Source: Dasyornis broadbenti | Lineage: Eukaryota > Chordata > Aves > Passeriformes > Dasyornithidae | DNA length: 64,000 nucleotides | Direction: 5' to 3' | Assembly: GCA_013397935.1 (NCBI GenBank) | Contig: VZRN01001305.1 | Location: 3,905,562-3,969,561, forward strand | In this document: piece by piece, positions 12,901 through 26,990 of the stretch | Numbering within the stretch: the stretch's first letter is position 1 | Layout of the letters: every line of letters starts with the position of its first letter | The notes under the pieces: generated by a model | Database searches by the model: none | What the model saw: the letters and a program-made list of their open reading frames with translations, nothing else | What the model was told of the DNA's origin: nothing | Made by a program: the position numbers and the translations under genes

Positions 12901-13976
12901 GTACTTCATCCCATTTGTAGCTCACCCAGGTAAGTATGAAAAACCAAATACATGGAAAATGTTTGATATTTTAAATTAAGAATAAACGTTATACAGAGTT
13001 CACACATGGCTGAATTAAATAGTGAGTTTTCTGTTACTAAATAACTACAGCTGATGTCAGGTAGAGGCTGTAGTACTAAATCTGTGGTGATATCACCTGG
13101 GTGCCAGTGCACACAACCATTTTGTCTTCTGTGTCTGCATTTCCTTCCCACACAGAACGGTGTTTTTGAATGGACAGTCAGTGCTCTGTCACTTTCCCAA
13201 ATGTCAGCAAGAACTCCTGTCCAGACTGCAGGTGCTCTCCAGGGTTCCTGGGTCTGCTGAACACAGGTACCCAAAACTGAGTAGAACGTACAGTCCTTAC
13301 TAAAAGCATGCCATTTGCATAGGTAGCAGTGCTAGCAGCTCTTAATGATTAATTTAGAATACATCAACTGTTTGTCCTTAAGAAACCATAAATAGTAAAA
13401 AAATGTAGGAATTCTGACAATTTTCAAGGTGGAAATTCTGTTGAACCATTGCTTGTTCTTCAGTACAAATATTCCTCTGCAGATTATTTGAAAACATGAT
13501 GTAGGAGAAATCTTGTCGAACAGAACAGTCTAGAGTGAAGGTCTGCATATGCACCCCTCCCTGTCCCTAAAATTATTCCTTCTGAGGTTCATTATCTTTG
13601 AATCTTTACCCATATATCTTCCCTCATAGTGAATGTCATGGAATTTGTCTTTTTTTGAGAAATGGTTAATTTTAATCACATCTTGTTCTAATTTATAGTA
13701 AGCTGTAATTAAATTTTTTAAAAGGAATAATTTCAATGAAATCATCGGCATTGTGGTTGAGTTTTCTGATAAAATGGCAGATAGCGATTCCTCTAAAACA
13801 AAACCTTGATGGTATTTCTTTCAGTCTTTTAAATTATATTCACAAACTATTTAACAGCGAGTGAAACAAACCGAACCAAAATGTCTCTCTCCAGAAAATA
13901 TGTAGGTGTATACCATCCCGGGATGATGATAGTCTACTCCCTTTGTGCATGGTCTAGATAAGGTAGACAGGAAAGA

Positions 13977-14001
13977 TTTTTTTTTTTTTTTTTTTTTTTT
14001 T
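13977..14001. repeat. Poly(T) run
   Basis: A 25-base run of T, the longest homopolymer in the window. No retrocopy was seen adjoining it on the minus strand. Confidence 0.9.
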
Positions 14002-15707
14002 ACAATGACAATTGAAGCTCATAATGTAGTGGTTTGTTTTTTCTTTGATTTCTAATTTCATGTTTTGAAACTTGGGAAGGTAGTCATTTAGCAGAAGTGT
14101 AACCTGTAGTCATTTTGTGACTGAAAACTAGATTGTGGCACTGGAGAAGAGAGCTCCTGTTCTTGCTACCATGACCTTAGACTTGCTTCTTGTGGGCAGA
14201 AGTTGCAAGTAGTTGAGTTAAAAGTAGGGAGATATGTCAGTTTAAAAAAATTATTAAATATGATGTATATTGTGAAGGGATTGAGGAGATTTATTGTAAC
14301 TCTTGATGTTGTGTTTTTGGAGTCTTCAAAATAGAAGTTATTTTTAAAAGCATAAGAATAAGCAAGCAATTCAACTTGAGACTTTGTGAAGCCATTCTTC
14401 AATGGCATATAAAAGAATATTTGTTACAAAAGAATACGTCATAGTGATTAAAAAATTCTTATTATTTGATATAAAGTTTGAGTGAATAGTAATGTAGGAT
14501 TACCTGCTTAGCATAAGTTATTTCAGCTTTAAATAAACTTTCTGAGCTGTCAGAAGTGTATTTTTTGCCATTCTCCTTGTATGATTAACCCTTTGCTCTG
14601 GAATATTTGAGAATAGGAACCAATATGCTTCTACATGCATGTTTTTGGTAATAAAAAAGATGACTCTTTTGTGCAAAAGAATATACAGAACAGAGAGAAA
14701 ATGTTAGTGATTTGGTTTACATTTAGCTTAAGAGAAGGAAATCTCCAGAGAACGGTGTAGCATTGCTTTCCTAGTAATGTACTAAAATCTGGTTTTTTTC
14801 TGGTTGCAGTGGTCTGTGGTTTCATGTTGCATTGATTTTCAGGTTTGCTAAAAATTTTCTAGAAAGATTGAATAAAATGAAGAATAAAAAAAAAAAATGC
14901 AGTTGCTGTGCTATCAAGAAAACTCCGTGCACTTTTCTGACAAAAGATTCCAAATGCACTGTGATGTATCCTTCAGGGAAACTGGGTTCAGTTTTTCCTA
15001 TGCTTTTCTGGAATTCTTATTAATATTAACTTCTGGCAATGCATTGGAGTGGCATTACAAACCCCAGAGCCTATTTCAGATGCTCATGCTGCCAAGTTCA
15101 ATCCATGTGTAAGTTATAGACATGATAATTTTTCTGGGAGAAAAATACATTGCTATTTTAAGAGCACACTTGTGTTGTTTGCTTTGCTGTGTTTATACCT
15201 CATGAAGCATTAACAGAAGTGAAATGTTTGATATAAGGAATTGATTGTTTTACTGGGTCTAATTTAGTGCTGAATGTGAACAGCAGTGTTTGCATTACTC
15301 TGGAGTTCTGTTTTAACTTCCACAATGGTGTGTAATTCTAGTCTGGGATTTGATATTTCCCCTCAAGAAGGAACATAACTTGGATTGAAGAGTGACTTTT
15401 TACTACCAAGCTACAGTTTGAGGGCTTTCTAGTATCAGCCCGTCATTTACAATAGCATTTGGTAGGTTTCAAAAGGCCTTGCAATTCTTTGAAGACTGAC
15501 CCTGTTTTTAAACTGTAGGCAAGTGTTCCACTAGGCTTTAAAAAGGAACTGATTTTTGAAATGTATTTGTCTTCAAGTCTCAGTGATCCTGGGGGGATTA
15601 TATTGTGGTTTTGTTTGTGTATTTTTGGGGATTTTTTTCATTAAATTCCTTTTAAATTATTTTCTGAAGTATTTAGTTCATATTATGCTCAAGTTGAACA
15701 GATATAA

Positions 15708-15756
15708 ATAAATGGTTTATATATTAATAAATGGAATAAATGGTTTAAATATTAAT
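15708..15756. repeat. Short tandem duplication, 21-bp copies
   Basis: Two 21-base copies, 15708-15728 and 15736-15756, differ at one position (ATAAATGGTTTATATATTAAT against the same with TTTAAATA). The period is 28 bases. It is a local duplication in AT-rich DNA. Confidence 0.85.
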
Positions 15757-16949
15757 CCTTAGGAAAGACAATGGAAAGGGAAATTCCTCTGCCAGTCAAT
15801 TTGCAGCCATAGCATGAAACAGTCAATTACAAAGGTGATGATCCTGACTTCAAATGCAAGCTATTATCAGAAAGATGTATATTGTGTATAATCATCTCAT
15901 ATGAATCCCACCATTACAACTCATACAATAGTAAATCAGTGTGTAGAAGACTTGCAATCTGATTGTGAATCAGTGCTTTTTCTCAAGTCCTACTATTCAT
16001 TTCAGATTATTTAATTTTCCTCAAGGGTATCATACACTTGTGACAAGGGGAGTATTGAAGATGGTGATAGAGAGTAACAATACTTGTAATACTGCATTTA
16101 GGCTGATGTGTATCTGTCAGTAGTTTTGGGGGATTTGAACTGAATAACCTTTTTATCTATTATTTTTTGCATCAGATGCTATCATAGGAGATTGCTAATC
16201 TGCAGTGACTTTGCTGAGTGTTCCAAAAGCCTGTAAGCAGGTATTGAGAGTACATTTGCTGTACATTTGGTAGCTGTTGTGATAGAGCCCCTCAGCAGCT
16301 AACTAAAAACTAGCTTGTTCTGCAGAGCATCATCTGCATTTATTTGCATTACCTTTGTGTCTGGATATCCTTGAATGTATTGCCGGTTTATTATATTAGG
16401 CATTGCACAGCTCTGTAGTAAGTGCCAATTCTTGGCCCAAAAAGCCCAGAATTGAAGTATACAAGGGAGACTGAAGAGCCTTCATGCTCTTTTCATAAGC
16501 AGTGCAAAAGAGGGTTGGAGGGAGATTAAATTATTTACTCAAGGTCACAATGATGTCTACAGCAGAGCAGAAAATGAGTCTAGATTTCCTAAGGGCTGGT
16601 GAGAAAGTAAGAATTCTGTTTGACAGAAAAATTCATTGTTTTGACATTAGTTTCTTTTGTTATGAGTGAGGGAAAACAATTGATCAAAAATTTCTTATGG
16701 GTAAGGAAAAAAGACAAAGTTGATGACTGGGAGAAACATAAGAAGGTAAAATAGGCAGCAAAAAGAGAGAGAAGCATGTCAGAGCATTTTTATGAAAGTG
16801 GGGAAAATCTAAGTAATTTTTCCTCTGCATGATTTAGGTCCTTGAACTGATGTATTGTTTTAAATAAGTTCCAGTTAGGGAATGCTTGTCTTTTCTTTAT
16901 GCTTGTGACCCAGAACTCTATTTTGGAACCTAGAAAAGACATCTTTCTC

Positions 16950-16970
16950 TTTTTTTTTTTTTTTTTTTTT
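16950..16970. repeat. Poly(T) run
   Basis: A 21-base run of T preceded by a CT-rich lead-in. Confidence 0.9.
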
Positions 16971-19900
16971 GGCAAGAGAGGGAAAGAGAGATGGTGAAAA
17001 GATAGATTTCAGCAAAAAGTTTCAGTTGACACAAAACTAATGTTTTCCCAAAATGTTTCTGACTACCTCCATTCTAGAATCTTAGGTCATCTTAGTTCTG
17101 TTTATTACTGCATTACAGTGCTTTTGGACAAGAATCATTATATTTCAGAAGGTGTGCAGGTGCAGGGAGAAAATTTAACTCTTACGTGTCCTCTCTGTTG
17201 GAGAAAAGTCTCACTAAGATGCACAAAAAGTGGAAAAATCTGGGTTTTTTCAGGCGCATGTTTTAAAGCAGATGTAAATTCTTATATATATATATTCATA
17301 AATGCCGTTTAATACTAAATTTCCAGGTGGTGATACTAAAAAGGCTTACATTTTAACAATAGAGTTACTATCTACTTTATGATTAATGGGAGTAGTTCTT
17401 TATAATTCTTCCCTTGCTGACATCATTAACTTCCATATTTTCCTGGTTGTACTGGTGGCTATACCTCAGTTATGAATATAAGGGAATAAGTTTTAGGAAT
17501 TTGTTGAAAGTAACCAGATTGATAGTTCTGATTCCATTTCTCATTGTCTAACAAGAACTCAGATTGTTTTTGACCTCTGACTAGGTTAGCATTAGTCTTT
17601 GATTGATCCAGTAAATTTTGTGCTACTAACCTTGTCTACTGAATGTAAAAGAGAAAGTCACAGAGCTTAGCTGGTTCCTGTGGCAGCAACTTCTCAGTAG
17701 TAGGAGATTTATGTTCTCAAGTTTCTTACTTCATCTACCAGGTTATGCTCACTCCAAAGGAGGGTGATAAGGTTGGTTCCCTAAATGGTGAAATAATTCT
17801 TCCTGCTATTTGTGACTGTTTTGCATTACTGGTGTTTATTACAGAAAGTTTGATTGAATTGCATGCATCTGGGGGAAACAGAATATTCTTTAGTCCATAG
17901 CATGTAGGCTTTTATCAAACTGAGATGGTCTTAAAGGACCAGAAACTTAAAATATAGTAATTCCTGCTAGTTCAAGTTCCATTTTTGGACTCAACAAACG
18001 AAATGTTAAACCTTTACCAGTAACAATTCTGTCTTAAGGGAAATTTAATTTTTCTTCTTCTTTTCTGGAAAGAAGTTAATTAAAAAGTTTCACAAGGATT
18101 AAAGCAGGCTGTAAAACAAGAAGAGTGTAATGAAAAAGACCAAGTCTGTCCTCTTAGTATTACTATTTGTAATTGGACATGAATTAAACGTGTCAAATCT
18201 GTGTTCCTGAGCATCACATCAGTAATAGGTACTTCAGCTGCTGTACTTCTCTCCTAAAGCTAAAAATATAATCCAAATACTCTTGACTCAGTGGTCACAA
18301 TTCATCCTGTAATGTTGACTTGTGAAAAAGGAGCAGAAGGTGCACCTGTAAATCACTTTAATCATCTATTTAAATTACTGGTCATTGATTTCCTCTAGGT
18401 TTAAACAGGCCAGTTGCCCATATCTTTCAGAATATTTGGTCATATTTTCCTTGGGATTCTTTTAATCTTCCCCCATTAATTTGGCCTCTGGTCCTTTTCT
18501 TACATTTGAAGTACCTCAATAGCCTGGAAATGTGTTGGTTTTATTTATCGCATCATTATTCTCTTCAAAGAGTTGTTTGCCTCAAATCTCATTTATCCTG
18601 ATTTTCTGCTAGTTTATTTTCAGATGCCAGCAGGTATTTTGTAATAGCAAGTATACATCTCTATAGCTTGCTTTTCTTTTTATTTGGTCTGTCTAGAAAA
18701 TGGAATGACTGAACATATCAGACAGGAATTTCTCTCCAGAATATATTTCACTTTAAGGGCATATATTTGTATCTCTAAGATCATCTACCTAAAATCTTGG
18801 CACTGAAGAAACTGGTGGTTTGCCAAGAAGATGATCTTGTAGAAGTGTTGCAGTGCTGCTGTGTGCATATTAATGGAATGCCAGACAGTGAAGCAGTGGA
18901 TATTTCTAGGTTCTAGTATAATGTTACTGCACTGGTGTCAGTTTTCTTAGTGTATCAGTGGCATTTCTATCTAGAAGTATGCTGCCCAGAGCCTTTCTAG
19001 CATTTGATGCTGTTTCCTTATTGTAATTCTAATACTTTACTTTGAGTTAAAGGATGATACAATTTTTATACTTTGATAATCTCTGTTAGAAAACAGTGTT
19101 CCAGACTAGTCATCATTCCCCTTTTCTTTTGCCTAGTTTGTAATTTTCATAGACTCATTGTAAATTTCTGCTGATGTAAATAATATTGACATTTATTGTA
19201 CCATTTAACAGGGTTGATACTCTTAGCTGCTTTGCTCTTTCATACTGCTTGTACCTGACCTAATGGCCTCTTTTTGTGATCTGCATTTTGCGGTGATTTG
19301 GTGAAAACTGGCATACTCCCATCTCACAACTTGTGTGTTGGGTTTTAAAGGGCTTTGATGGGTTCCTCTCTGAGAGTGCCATGCACTAGGCTATAATTCA
19401 CAATGACTTAATCTTCCACAGGTCCTTTCAGTATTTAACACTCTTTCTTGGAATGTAGACAATATACCAGAAAGTACTAAATTCACTGGAAGCCCTGTCT
19501 TCCCAAAGGACCATTAAAAAAGATTGCTTTTCTCCTCTGACTATCTGCCAGTATTTGGATTGAGCATTTGGTACCTTAAGTGAACCTGTTAGAAGGATTC
19601 TATCCCATCACAGACAGTATCTCAGGCTTTCCCGAAATACTTGCTCTTTTGGATCTTAATTCTATTACATTTAGTAAAATTAATTCTAGTACATTTAGGA
19701 TGTTTTTTCAGTAAAGCCACTCAACAATGCCTCCATTCTTATAAAATGAGATTGAAATGTGCATCCATGAGGATGGATCCCCCTAAAGGTTAACTATAAT
19801 AATGGTGGCTCGCTCCTGCAGTTACATTTGTAAATGAGTTGATTTTCCAAAGACGAATATTCGAGGCCTTTAAACACAACAGAAAGTCTTTGTCGTTTGC

Positions 19901-20835
19901 AAGAATTACCCCTAGGAGGACTTCTGTTAATTTTAATAATTTCAAAGGTGTTAGCCCTGATGCTGATTTCACTGCTGCTTAAGCATCTAAAATAGCAGAC
20001 TGTACTCTCTTCTTGTCCTCTCATTGCCCCTCTCTGGTTTGGGGGCCCTAGTAAATCTGGCAGTGTGACTCACTTGGTATCATTTAATACTGCACAGTTT
20101 CAGGTACTTACAATGCCCATTGCCAAGGAGTGTAACCATTCAAGGGGCAAAGAATTGTAGGGCTGGGCAGCTTCGGGTGCTGCAACTGAGAGTGACTGAG
20201 GTCATGTCATATTACAGTGAGACAGAAAATCAGTTTATATGGGACTTTCAGTTGGGCACCACTGAGAATAGCAGCTTGTCAGCAATGACACAGCATTCTT
20301 TCCAGCTGTAGTACAGAAAGAGAAAAGGGACACCTTCAATAGTTAAGGTGTTTGGCATGAGCAAACAGCAAGGAATGTACAACAAAAAAATGTAGCTGGA
20401 TAAATCACACTTTTCCAGTGATAATTTTGCAGCTGTTCTCTCTTATCTTTGCCTTTACTTTTCGTAGAAAATAATGGGTTTTTAATGTTTATTTTTTTGT
20501 TTCATCAGTCTCCCTCTTTCTATCTACAATTAACAGTTTTACCTTTCTTTTCTGGCTTCTCCTTCTTTACTTATAAAAAGTTGTATGAGGTCATTCAATC
20601 TTGTCATAAACATTCTCATACTGTGGGGATGAGATAAGTATAAGGTACATCTAAGGGTATAGAAAAGACCCACAAAAATAGAAGTTTGTACAGTTTGCTG
20701 TGAGAACATTAGGGCACAAGTCATCTTTGATCTATGTTGTGCTGTATTGATTTAACTTTTAGTCCACTAATTAATATTATAACTGTTTGGCCTTTAGTAC
20801 ATGGTCTTTGAAATCAAGTCTACTATTTCAACTAA

Positions 20836-20870
20836 TTTTTTTATTTTATTTTATTTTATTTTTTTTTTTA
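20836..20870. repeat. (ATTTT)n pentanucleotide repeat with T-run
   Basis: Several ATTTT units in tandem run into a short poly(T) tract. It is an ordinary AT-rich microsatellite. Confidence 0.85.
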
Positions 20871-23800
20871 GTGCAGGCTTCGCTTCTTAAGGAATATTCC
20901 AGAGCAAGAGTGTCCATGGTAGATTATGCTATCATAATCAATAGTGTCATTTATTCTGGTGCAGTTTGTGCTGGTAATATGTTTAGAAATAAAAGTTTAT
21001 AGATATTTTTAAAATTTTAAATGTAGCCATTATTTTAAATATTTAAGACTTAGGTTTTCTTACTCCACAGAATACCTCTCTCTGAAAATGTTACTGAGGG
21101 TTTAAACATAAAAGCCCACCCTGTAAAATGTGTTGCTGATACTGTGCAGTAACTGCAGCTTAGCATCCAGTGATGATAACGTGGGTTAAATGACATTCCT
21201 TCTGCAGTGATGGAAACTCTGACACTGTCTAAGCGGACATACCCAACAAAGGTTAGGATGGCCTAGATAAAGTCATAAAGTTAATGTGCATTTTAAAACC
21301 TCGTAATAAGGTGGATTAAACCTCCTTCATTTCTGTATGCTAGAGTCCAAAGAGAATTTCAGTGTACTTTTTGTCATTTACAGCAGTCATGATTTAGCTC
21401 CTGAATGTGAGACTCCATCATGACTGATGCAAGTTGTCTAGTTAGGAGTGGGTCAAAGACATGGTCCTGCTCTAGCAGAAGAGTGACTTAGATGAGAAGA
21501 TTTTTGCAGTCTTAGTCGTCTCTACTGCTTGTGATTTTTGTATGAAACTGGTGGGAAGTTTTTTGAATGTAGTCAAGAAGTCGGCAATATGGACGGCTTA
21601 GAACTCAACACTTGCTGCAGTGTTACCATAGTAATAGAAAGGACTTAAAGACGAAAAAGGGCAAACAAGTTGAATGTAAAAGAAGTTACCCATTATTCCA
21701 TTCTTCAAATAGATCATTCTTTAATTCATCATTTTAATGCAGTTTCACAGCCTGAGTTGGTATCCCTGAAAAGGAATCTGAGATAGAGTAAGCTTTTTAA
21801 TGGAGTAGATGTGATAAACACAGGCCAGGTCACATTTTTTACATAAAATGTAAGTAATGCTTGAAATACCCTTTGCTTAAGGTACTTAGCTCATGCTTGC
21901 TCAGAATTTTACTTTCATGATTGTCATTTGAAATTTTCAAGGAAAGCTCTGAATAGCTATGTTTATATAAAAATAGTAATTTATCTCCCATATTTGTGGG
22001 AAGCAGGTTAAGCCTTTTGTCATCAACAGTGTTGCTTAAGCTTTTACGTTGTATCCCTATTCCATATTGTGCTTAAGGGTTATTAATCTGCTTCAGACTT
22101 GTTATGTGAAATAAAATACTTTTTCTTTTTGAAAGCTCATGTAATTTGGCCTACATACAGCAAGTAATTCATTAATTTTAAGTCCCTAGCTAGCATATTT
22201 TACACATTCTGACCTTTTAAACTAGTAACAAAAGCATTCCAAAGTATTTTACATTTTGAAGCACACAAAATGCTTGCCTCCTTTGCAATTGGCAACTAAA
22301 TAATGAATGATATGTCTGCAGTATTTTAATGTGCAACATATTTAGCCAAGTAATTGAAAACAAAAAGTAGTCCCTTCAATTTGAACATATTTTTAAATTA
22401 TTTTTTGAATATACAGAACATACATTTATCTTAGGCATTGCATGCAGATTTAATAGTCATGTAAACAAACCTGATTTTTATGTTCAGATAGCACAGTTTT
22501 CCACAAGTGTTCCTGGCACAGTTTTTTACTTACATGACTTTTAAGACACTATAAGGTACTTTGAAGATACTGTATTAAGTGGAAAGGGAGGAGAGGTTGT
22601 GCCTTATTTCCGACTTCCTTTAGTTTTCTTTTTTTTTTACTTCCTTTTGTTCTTTTTCATGCCACTTTTCAAGATACTGTGTGATTTATATTTGCAGTTT
22701 ACTAAGCTATATTTTTCGTCTGGAATTCTTGTAAATTTTTTTAAAACCCTGTAAATATGCATCTTTTTATGATTTTCTAGCTACATACAAAATCTTCATG
22801 CTGCTATAAAATGTTTTTATTTGATTTGCATTTTTATCACCATTCAAATTAAAAGGGAACAATTCCTATATTCACTGCTTTTATACTGGATTCAGTTCAG
22901 CAGTGTGGGCTAACAGTGCAGAAAAGTTCTGCTGAAGGAAAGGATCTGCATTTAAATTGATCAAGACACATGGTTTAAGTGTCTTGTAAAGGTTCAAAAT
23001 TTCTCTACCATTCTGGCAGTCTGTCTTCACAGTAGAAGTTGATGAGGTATTTGACATTTATTTGACTGAAGATAGCAACAAAATGTACCTTATCCCCGTT
23101 ATTTATCATTGTCTAAACAAATTTATTCTTGGCTGTTACATAAAATGTCTTGAGCCAATGACTATAGAAATGCAACTTTGTTATGGATTCATTAAAACCA
23201 AATCTATCTGTGGACAGAATTGCTCTACCTGATGCTGTGAAATCAGAGCTGTATAGAGTCACTGGTTTCACTGAGCTGTCTGGAGAACTGCATTTTCGAT
23301 GGGATTTACTTGTGTGTCTGTAAGGTGGGGAGTTATGGAGGGCCTTGAGCCCTGAGAGTATCATGGACACAAAGACCTGCCTGTAGCTCTTTGGCCAGCA
23401 GTGGCATGCTGAAGCATGATGGATTACTCCCAGAGTTTCTCTGGTAGAAAGATTTTCTCACCGTGTGAAGAATGAGGCTTCACTTTTTCCTGTGCAGAGC
23501 CGTTCTGTATGTTACAATGGTACCTTGAATTAATCAAGTGCTATTTGCACAATGGTGAGTGAGCTTGGATTATTAAGCTTCTTGTGTTTGATCTGTTTCG
23601 TTTTTCAGTAAATAGCAAAACTTCCAATGACTCCAATGAGAATAAGATTAAGCTGCTACTGTATTTCACATGTTTGCATAATAAAATGGTGGTTCTTGCA
23701 AATATTTTCAGTGGTAATTTCAGGTACTGAAACACCAGCTCTGCTCAGGGAAATTCTGTAATTGACTTGAGCTATTTTACTTGTTTCTTAGAGGGTGAAC

Positions 23801-26800
23801 TGAGGCACTTCTAGTTTTCAAAGTGAGGCATTTCACAGTATCCCCAAAAAAGGGGTGCTCAGTGAAAAGGTGAAAAAACTGGGGTGAAAGGGGGAATATC
23901 CTAGTACTGGTTTATGCAATAGATTCAGCCAGATAAACAACAGTATTTTTAGTGTGACTTAATATAGCGAGGAGCCAAAAAGTCTTTATAGGTTTCAGCC
24001 TTTTCTGATTTATGAAGTATTAAAGGGTACCTAACTGGCAGTGTTTGAATGCAGAAGCCTTTCTGTCAGTTTGTGGTCTTTTAGGGGATGAAGCCTAATA
24101 AGCTCAGTGGGCTTCTTGAAACAGATTTCTTATAGTCAGGTGGAAAGCAGGGAAGAAAGACTACATAAATGGTGACGATCAGAGGCAGAGCAGTTCTGAA
24201 ATAAGAACCTTGGAAGAGCCAAGACTGGGGAGAACCACTGTGCTAAAATTTTCAGATTTGCCTCACTGACAATTGAGCCAGAATAAATACGATTTTGATT
24301 CTGTGCTGATGGCTTTGTTTCAGAGGAAGTCGGGGAACCAGCTTGCTGTTTGTCAGACACTATACATCTTTTAAATGCGTCTTTCTTCTGTGGTTTATAT
24401 AACTGTCACAGAGCTTTAGATTAGGCTTTGTTTTCCAGAGGGAAATGTTTTTAAACAGTAGTCAGTGTAATTAAGTATTTTGTCGTGTGCAGGTGTCATG
24501 CACAACTTCTGTTTGTTTTTTGTAGTAAACCCTATGTAAATTTGTACAGCAGAAATGACAGTGAATATGGGATTAGAAGAGCTGAGTTCAGCTTTGTCGC
24601 ATGGGTCATGAATTCAAGTGAAAGAATACACACCTGTGTTTTAGTGGTGGCTGGCCACCTAGGACGAGCCATATGGTTGAATAAGTGTTATGGAGCAAAC
24701 TAGGTGGCATGCCACAGCTGAGATCTAGGCTTGCCCTTCACTTCACTGCTTTGCATGCCATATGCTGCAAAATGCTGTATTTTGTTGCATTACAATGCTG
24801 ATCAGGTGTATTTATAGAAGCTATTTTAAAAGCCTGAAGCATTAGAATGCTGTATATGCAAAAACTAATTATTCAAGGCAAAACAGTGTGAGGTACTAGA
24901 TTGCCCTGAACAAAGTTACCATAATAGAGGTTATATTTCAGTTAAATGCAGGAAGTGTGACTTAGAAAGATAAATAACATTTTTAATAATCATCATTTAG
25001 AGTAATCTAAATGTTGTCTCTTGGTCAAACTATGGGAAAATGCTAAACCAACCAAGCATACAGCCTCCTGACCAGATTATCCAAAATTTGAAATAGCTAC
25101 TGATTGTCAGATAGGGGGAAACACTAAAAAGCATATTCTTTGCTTCAGTATTAGGGTAGAGCAAAAAATCTTAGCTGTTTCACTTGAACTTCAGCAACTG
25201 ATCCAGCTGTTGTTTCTTAGCTACAAAAATTGTGGTCTGATTTTCCAAAAGTAATGGAGGGTGTTAGAGCTGCTACAGAAATTTTTTTAACTGTAGGAGC
25301 TCAGTTGTGTTTTCTGACTCTGAAGTCTAATTATTCAGGACTGGGCTACTCTCCCTACAGTGCACTGCAACCACTCCAACTGGCTAGTGTTAGAAATTTT
25401 AAGTAGCCACTCTAAGTATAACAAACCAGTCTACAAGATCTACAGCATGATTTACTGTTATTTTCTCAATGCCTGGTGTTTACTTCATGAAACAGACACC
25501 CAAATAGTGACACTTGTTTGAAATTCAAGAGTTTTTAAAAATAACAGGAGAGAAGGGAGGTAATATTTCTTTGGGAAGTGACACATTTAGCATTATTTCA
25601 ATGAATTAGGACATCAAACAAATCACCAAGCCAGACGCTAGTGATAGGGCTGTGCAAGATGTCAATATAGGTAAATAAGTTTTTAAATTTTTTTGTGGGA
25701 GCTGGTGCACCCTGAACATATGTGACTCTGAAAAATCAAGTACCTGTTAAGAACAGGAAGTTAAAGAAGACTTGAAGCTTAATACCTCAGTTCTTGGTGT
25801 AAACTCCCTTTTGGCAAGTTGTCATTGAAAACCTGAAATACTCAAAGGACACTGAATTTATGCAGCCCAGTGTAACCAGTTCTAGTGCTATCCCATCATA
25901 TCAAATTTTATTTATGTTCAAATGGAAGTACGTTTTTCATACCTGCTGGGAATACATGGGTGTTTCCACCTGAATAATTCAGTTTGGATTAAGATTAGAT
26001 TATTTCAAGAAGTTTCCTAATCAGCCCTGACTCTGCTGCTTGCTTCTCATTGTGGAGTGGTTTGGGTGCACAAGGAACACATTCTTTTTGAATTAACTGA
26101 ACTGGAGGATGAGTTCCTGGAATTCCACCAATGCAATCAAACTCCTAGTGGGCATTTCATCCACAGGGATAACCTAAAGTGAGCCCAAGGTAAAACCCCT
26201 GAAACCAATATATTCAATCTTCAATAGCCACTTTCCATTCTGCACATATGCTCTGAGGACAGTGCACTGCTTGCTACCAAACTCACAGTTAAAGGCCAGT
26301 ATGAATAAACCAAGTATGTACTGTATGTGCTGTGAGTAGGTCTTCAAGTAGCTGGAGCATTCAGACTAGAGCCTTAGTCTGGCCTTTTGATGTGCTGTCC
26401 AGGTGGTAATAACTTTATTCTACTGTCAGTAATCTATTTCTAGAGGGCTTATCATTAACTGCTTAAAGTTGATATGTCTCCTTGCACCAGCATTTTCTGG
26501 AAATACTCTGTACTAAATACAAATACTTGGTACGAGGAGAAGTGGATTTTAATTTCTATGATATCAGTGTGCCTGGCAAAGACCATTATTTTGACTTAGT
26601 ATATACTTAGAAGCTCTTAATAAACAAGGTCAATTTGAGGTAACTATTTGCAAGGGAAGGTGAAAAGTTTATTTGCTTTACTAGAGGAAATGTACTAAAT
26701 AGTGTTGGTAAATATTTTAATGATTATTTGTCTCAGGTAAATTATGTTAAAGTTCCAAAGCATAAGAACATGTGATGAAAAGCTCATTTTCCAAAAACGA

Positions 26801-26926
26801 GTTGCTGATCTTACATGCACACCAGACGGTTCTCTGACTTTAAGATCTACTTTGCTCTGCTAAAGGAAGAGGTATGGTTTGAAACTGTAAGGCCATAAAA
26901 TGTCTTTTGCTTTGTGGGGGATTAAG

Positions 26927-26990
26927 TTTGTTTGTATGTTTTTGTTTGGGAGTTTTGTTGTTGTTGTTTTGGTTTTTTTTTTTTTGTGGT
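26927..26990. repeat. T/G-rich tract with (GTT)n
   Basis: The + strand is nearly pure T and G with a short GTT repeat and a 13-base T-run. It is similar in make-up to the tract at 8579. Confidence 0.7.

Larger units (their letters stand above)
9960..20830. other. Non-coding, AT-rich DNA, probably GRIA2 intron 2
   Basis: No exon was recognised. The part from 10500 to 11520 is less T-rich than its surroundings and reads open for 82 codons at 10601-10849, but resembles nothing known. Long T-runs lie at 13977-14001 and 16950-16970, and a small tandem duplication at 15708-15756. A consensus-like splice donor (CAG|GTAAGTA, exon side ending at 12929) is present without a supported exon. Confidence 0.5.

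Noticed and set aside
13977..14001. Long T-runs as possible tails of minus-strand retrocopies
   Set aside because: No gene-like sequence or target duplication was seen next to this or the other T-runs.
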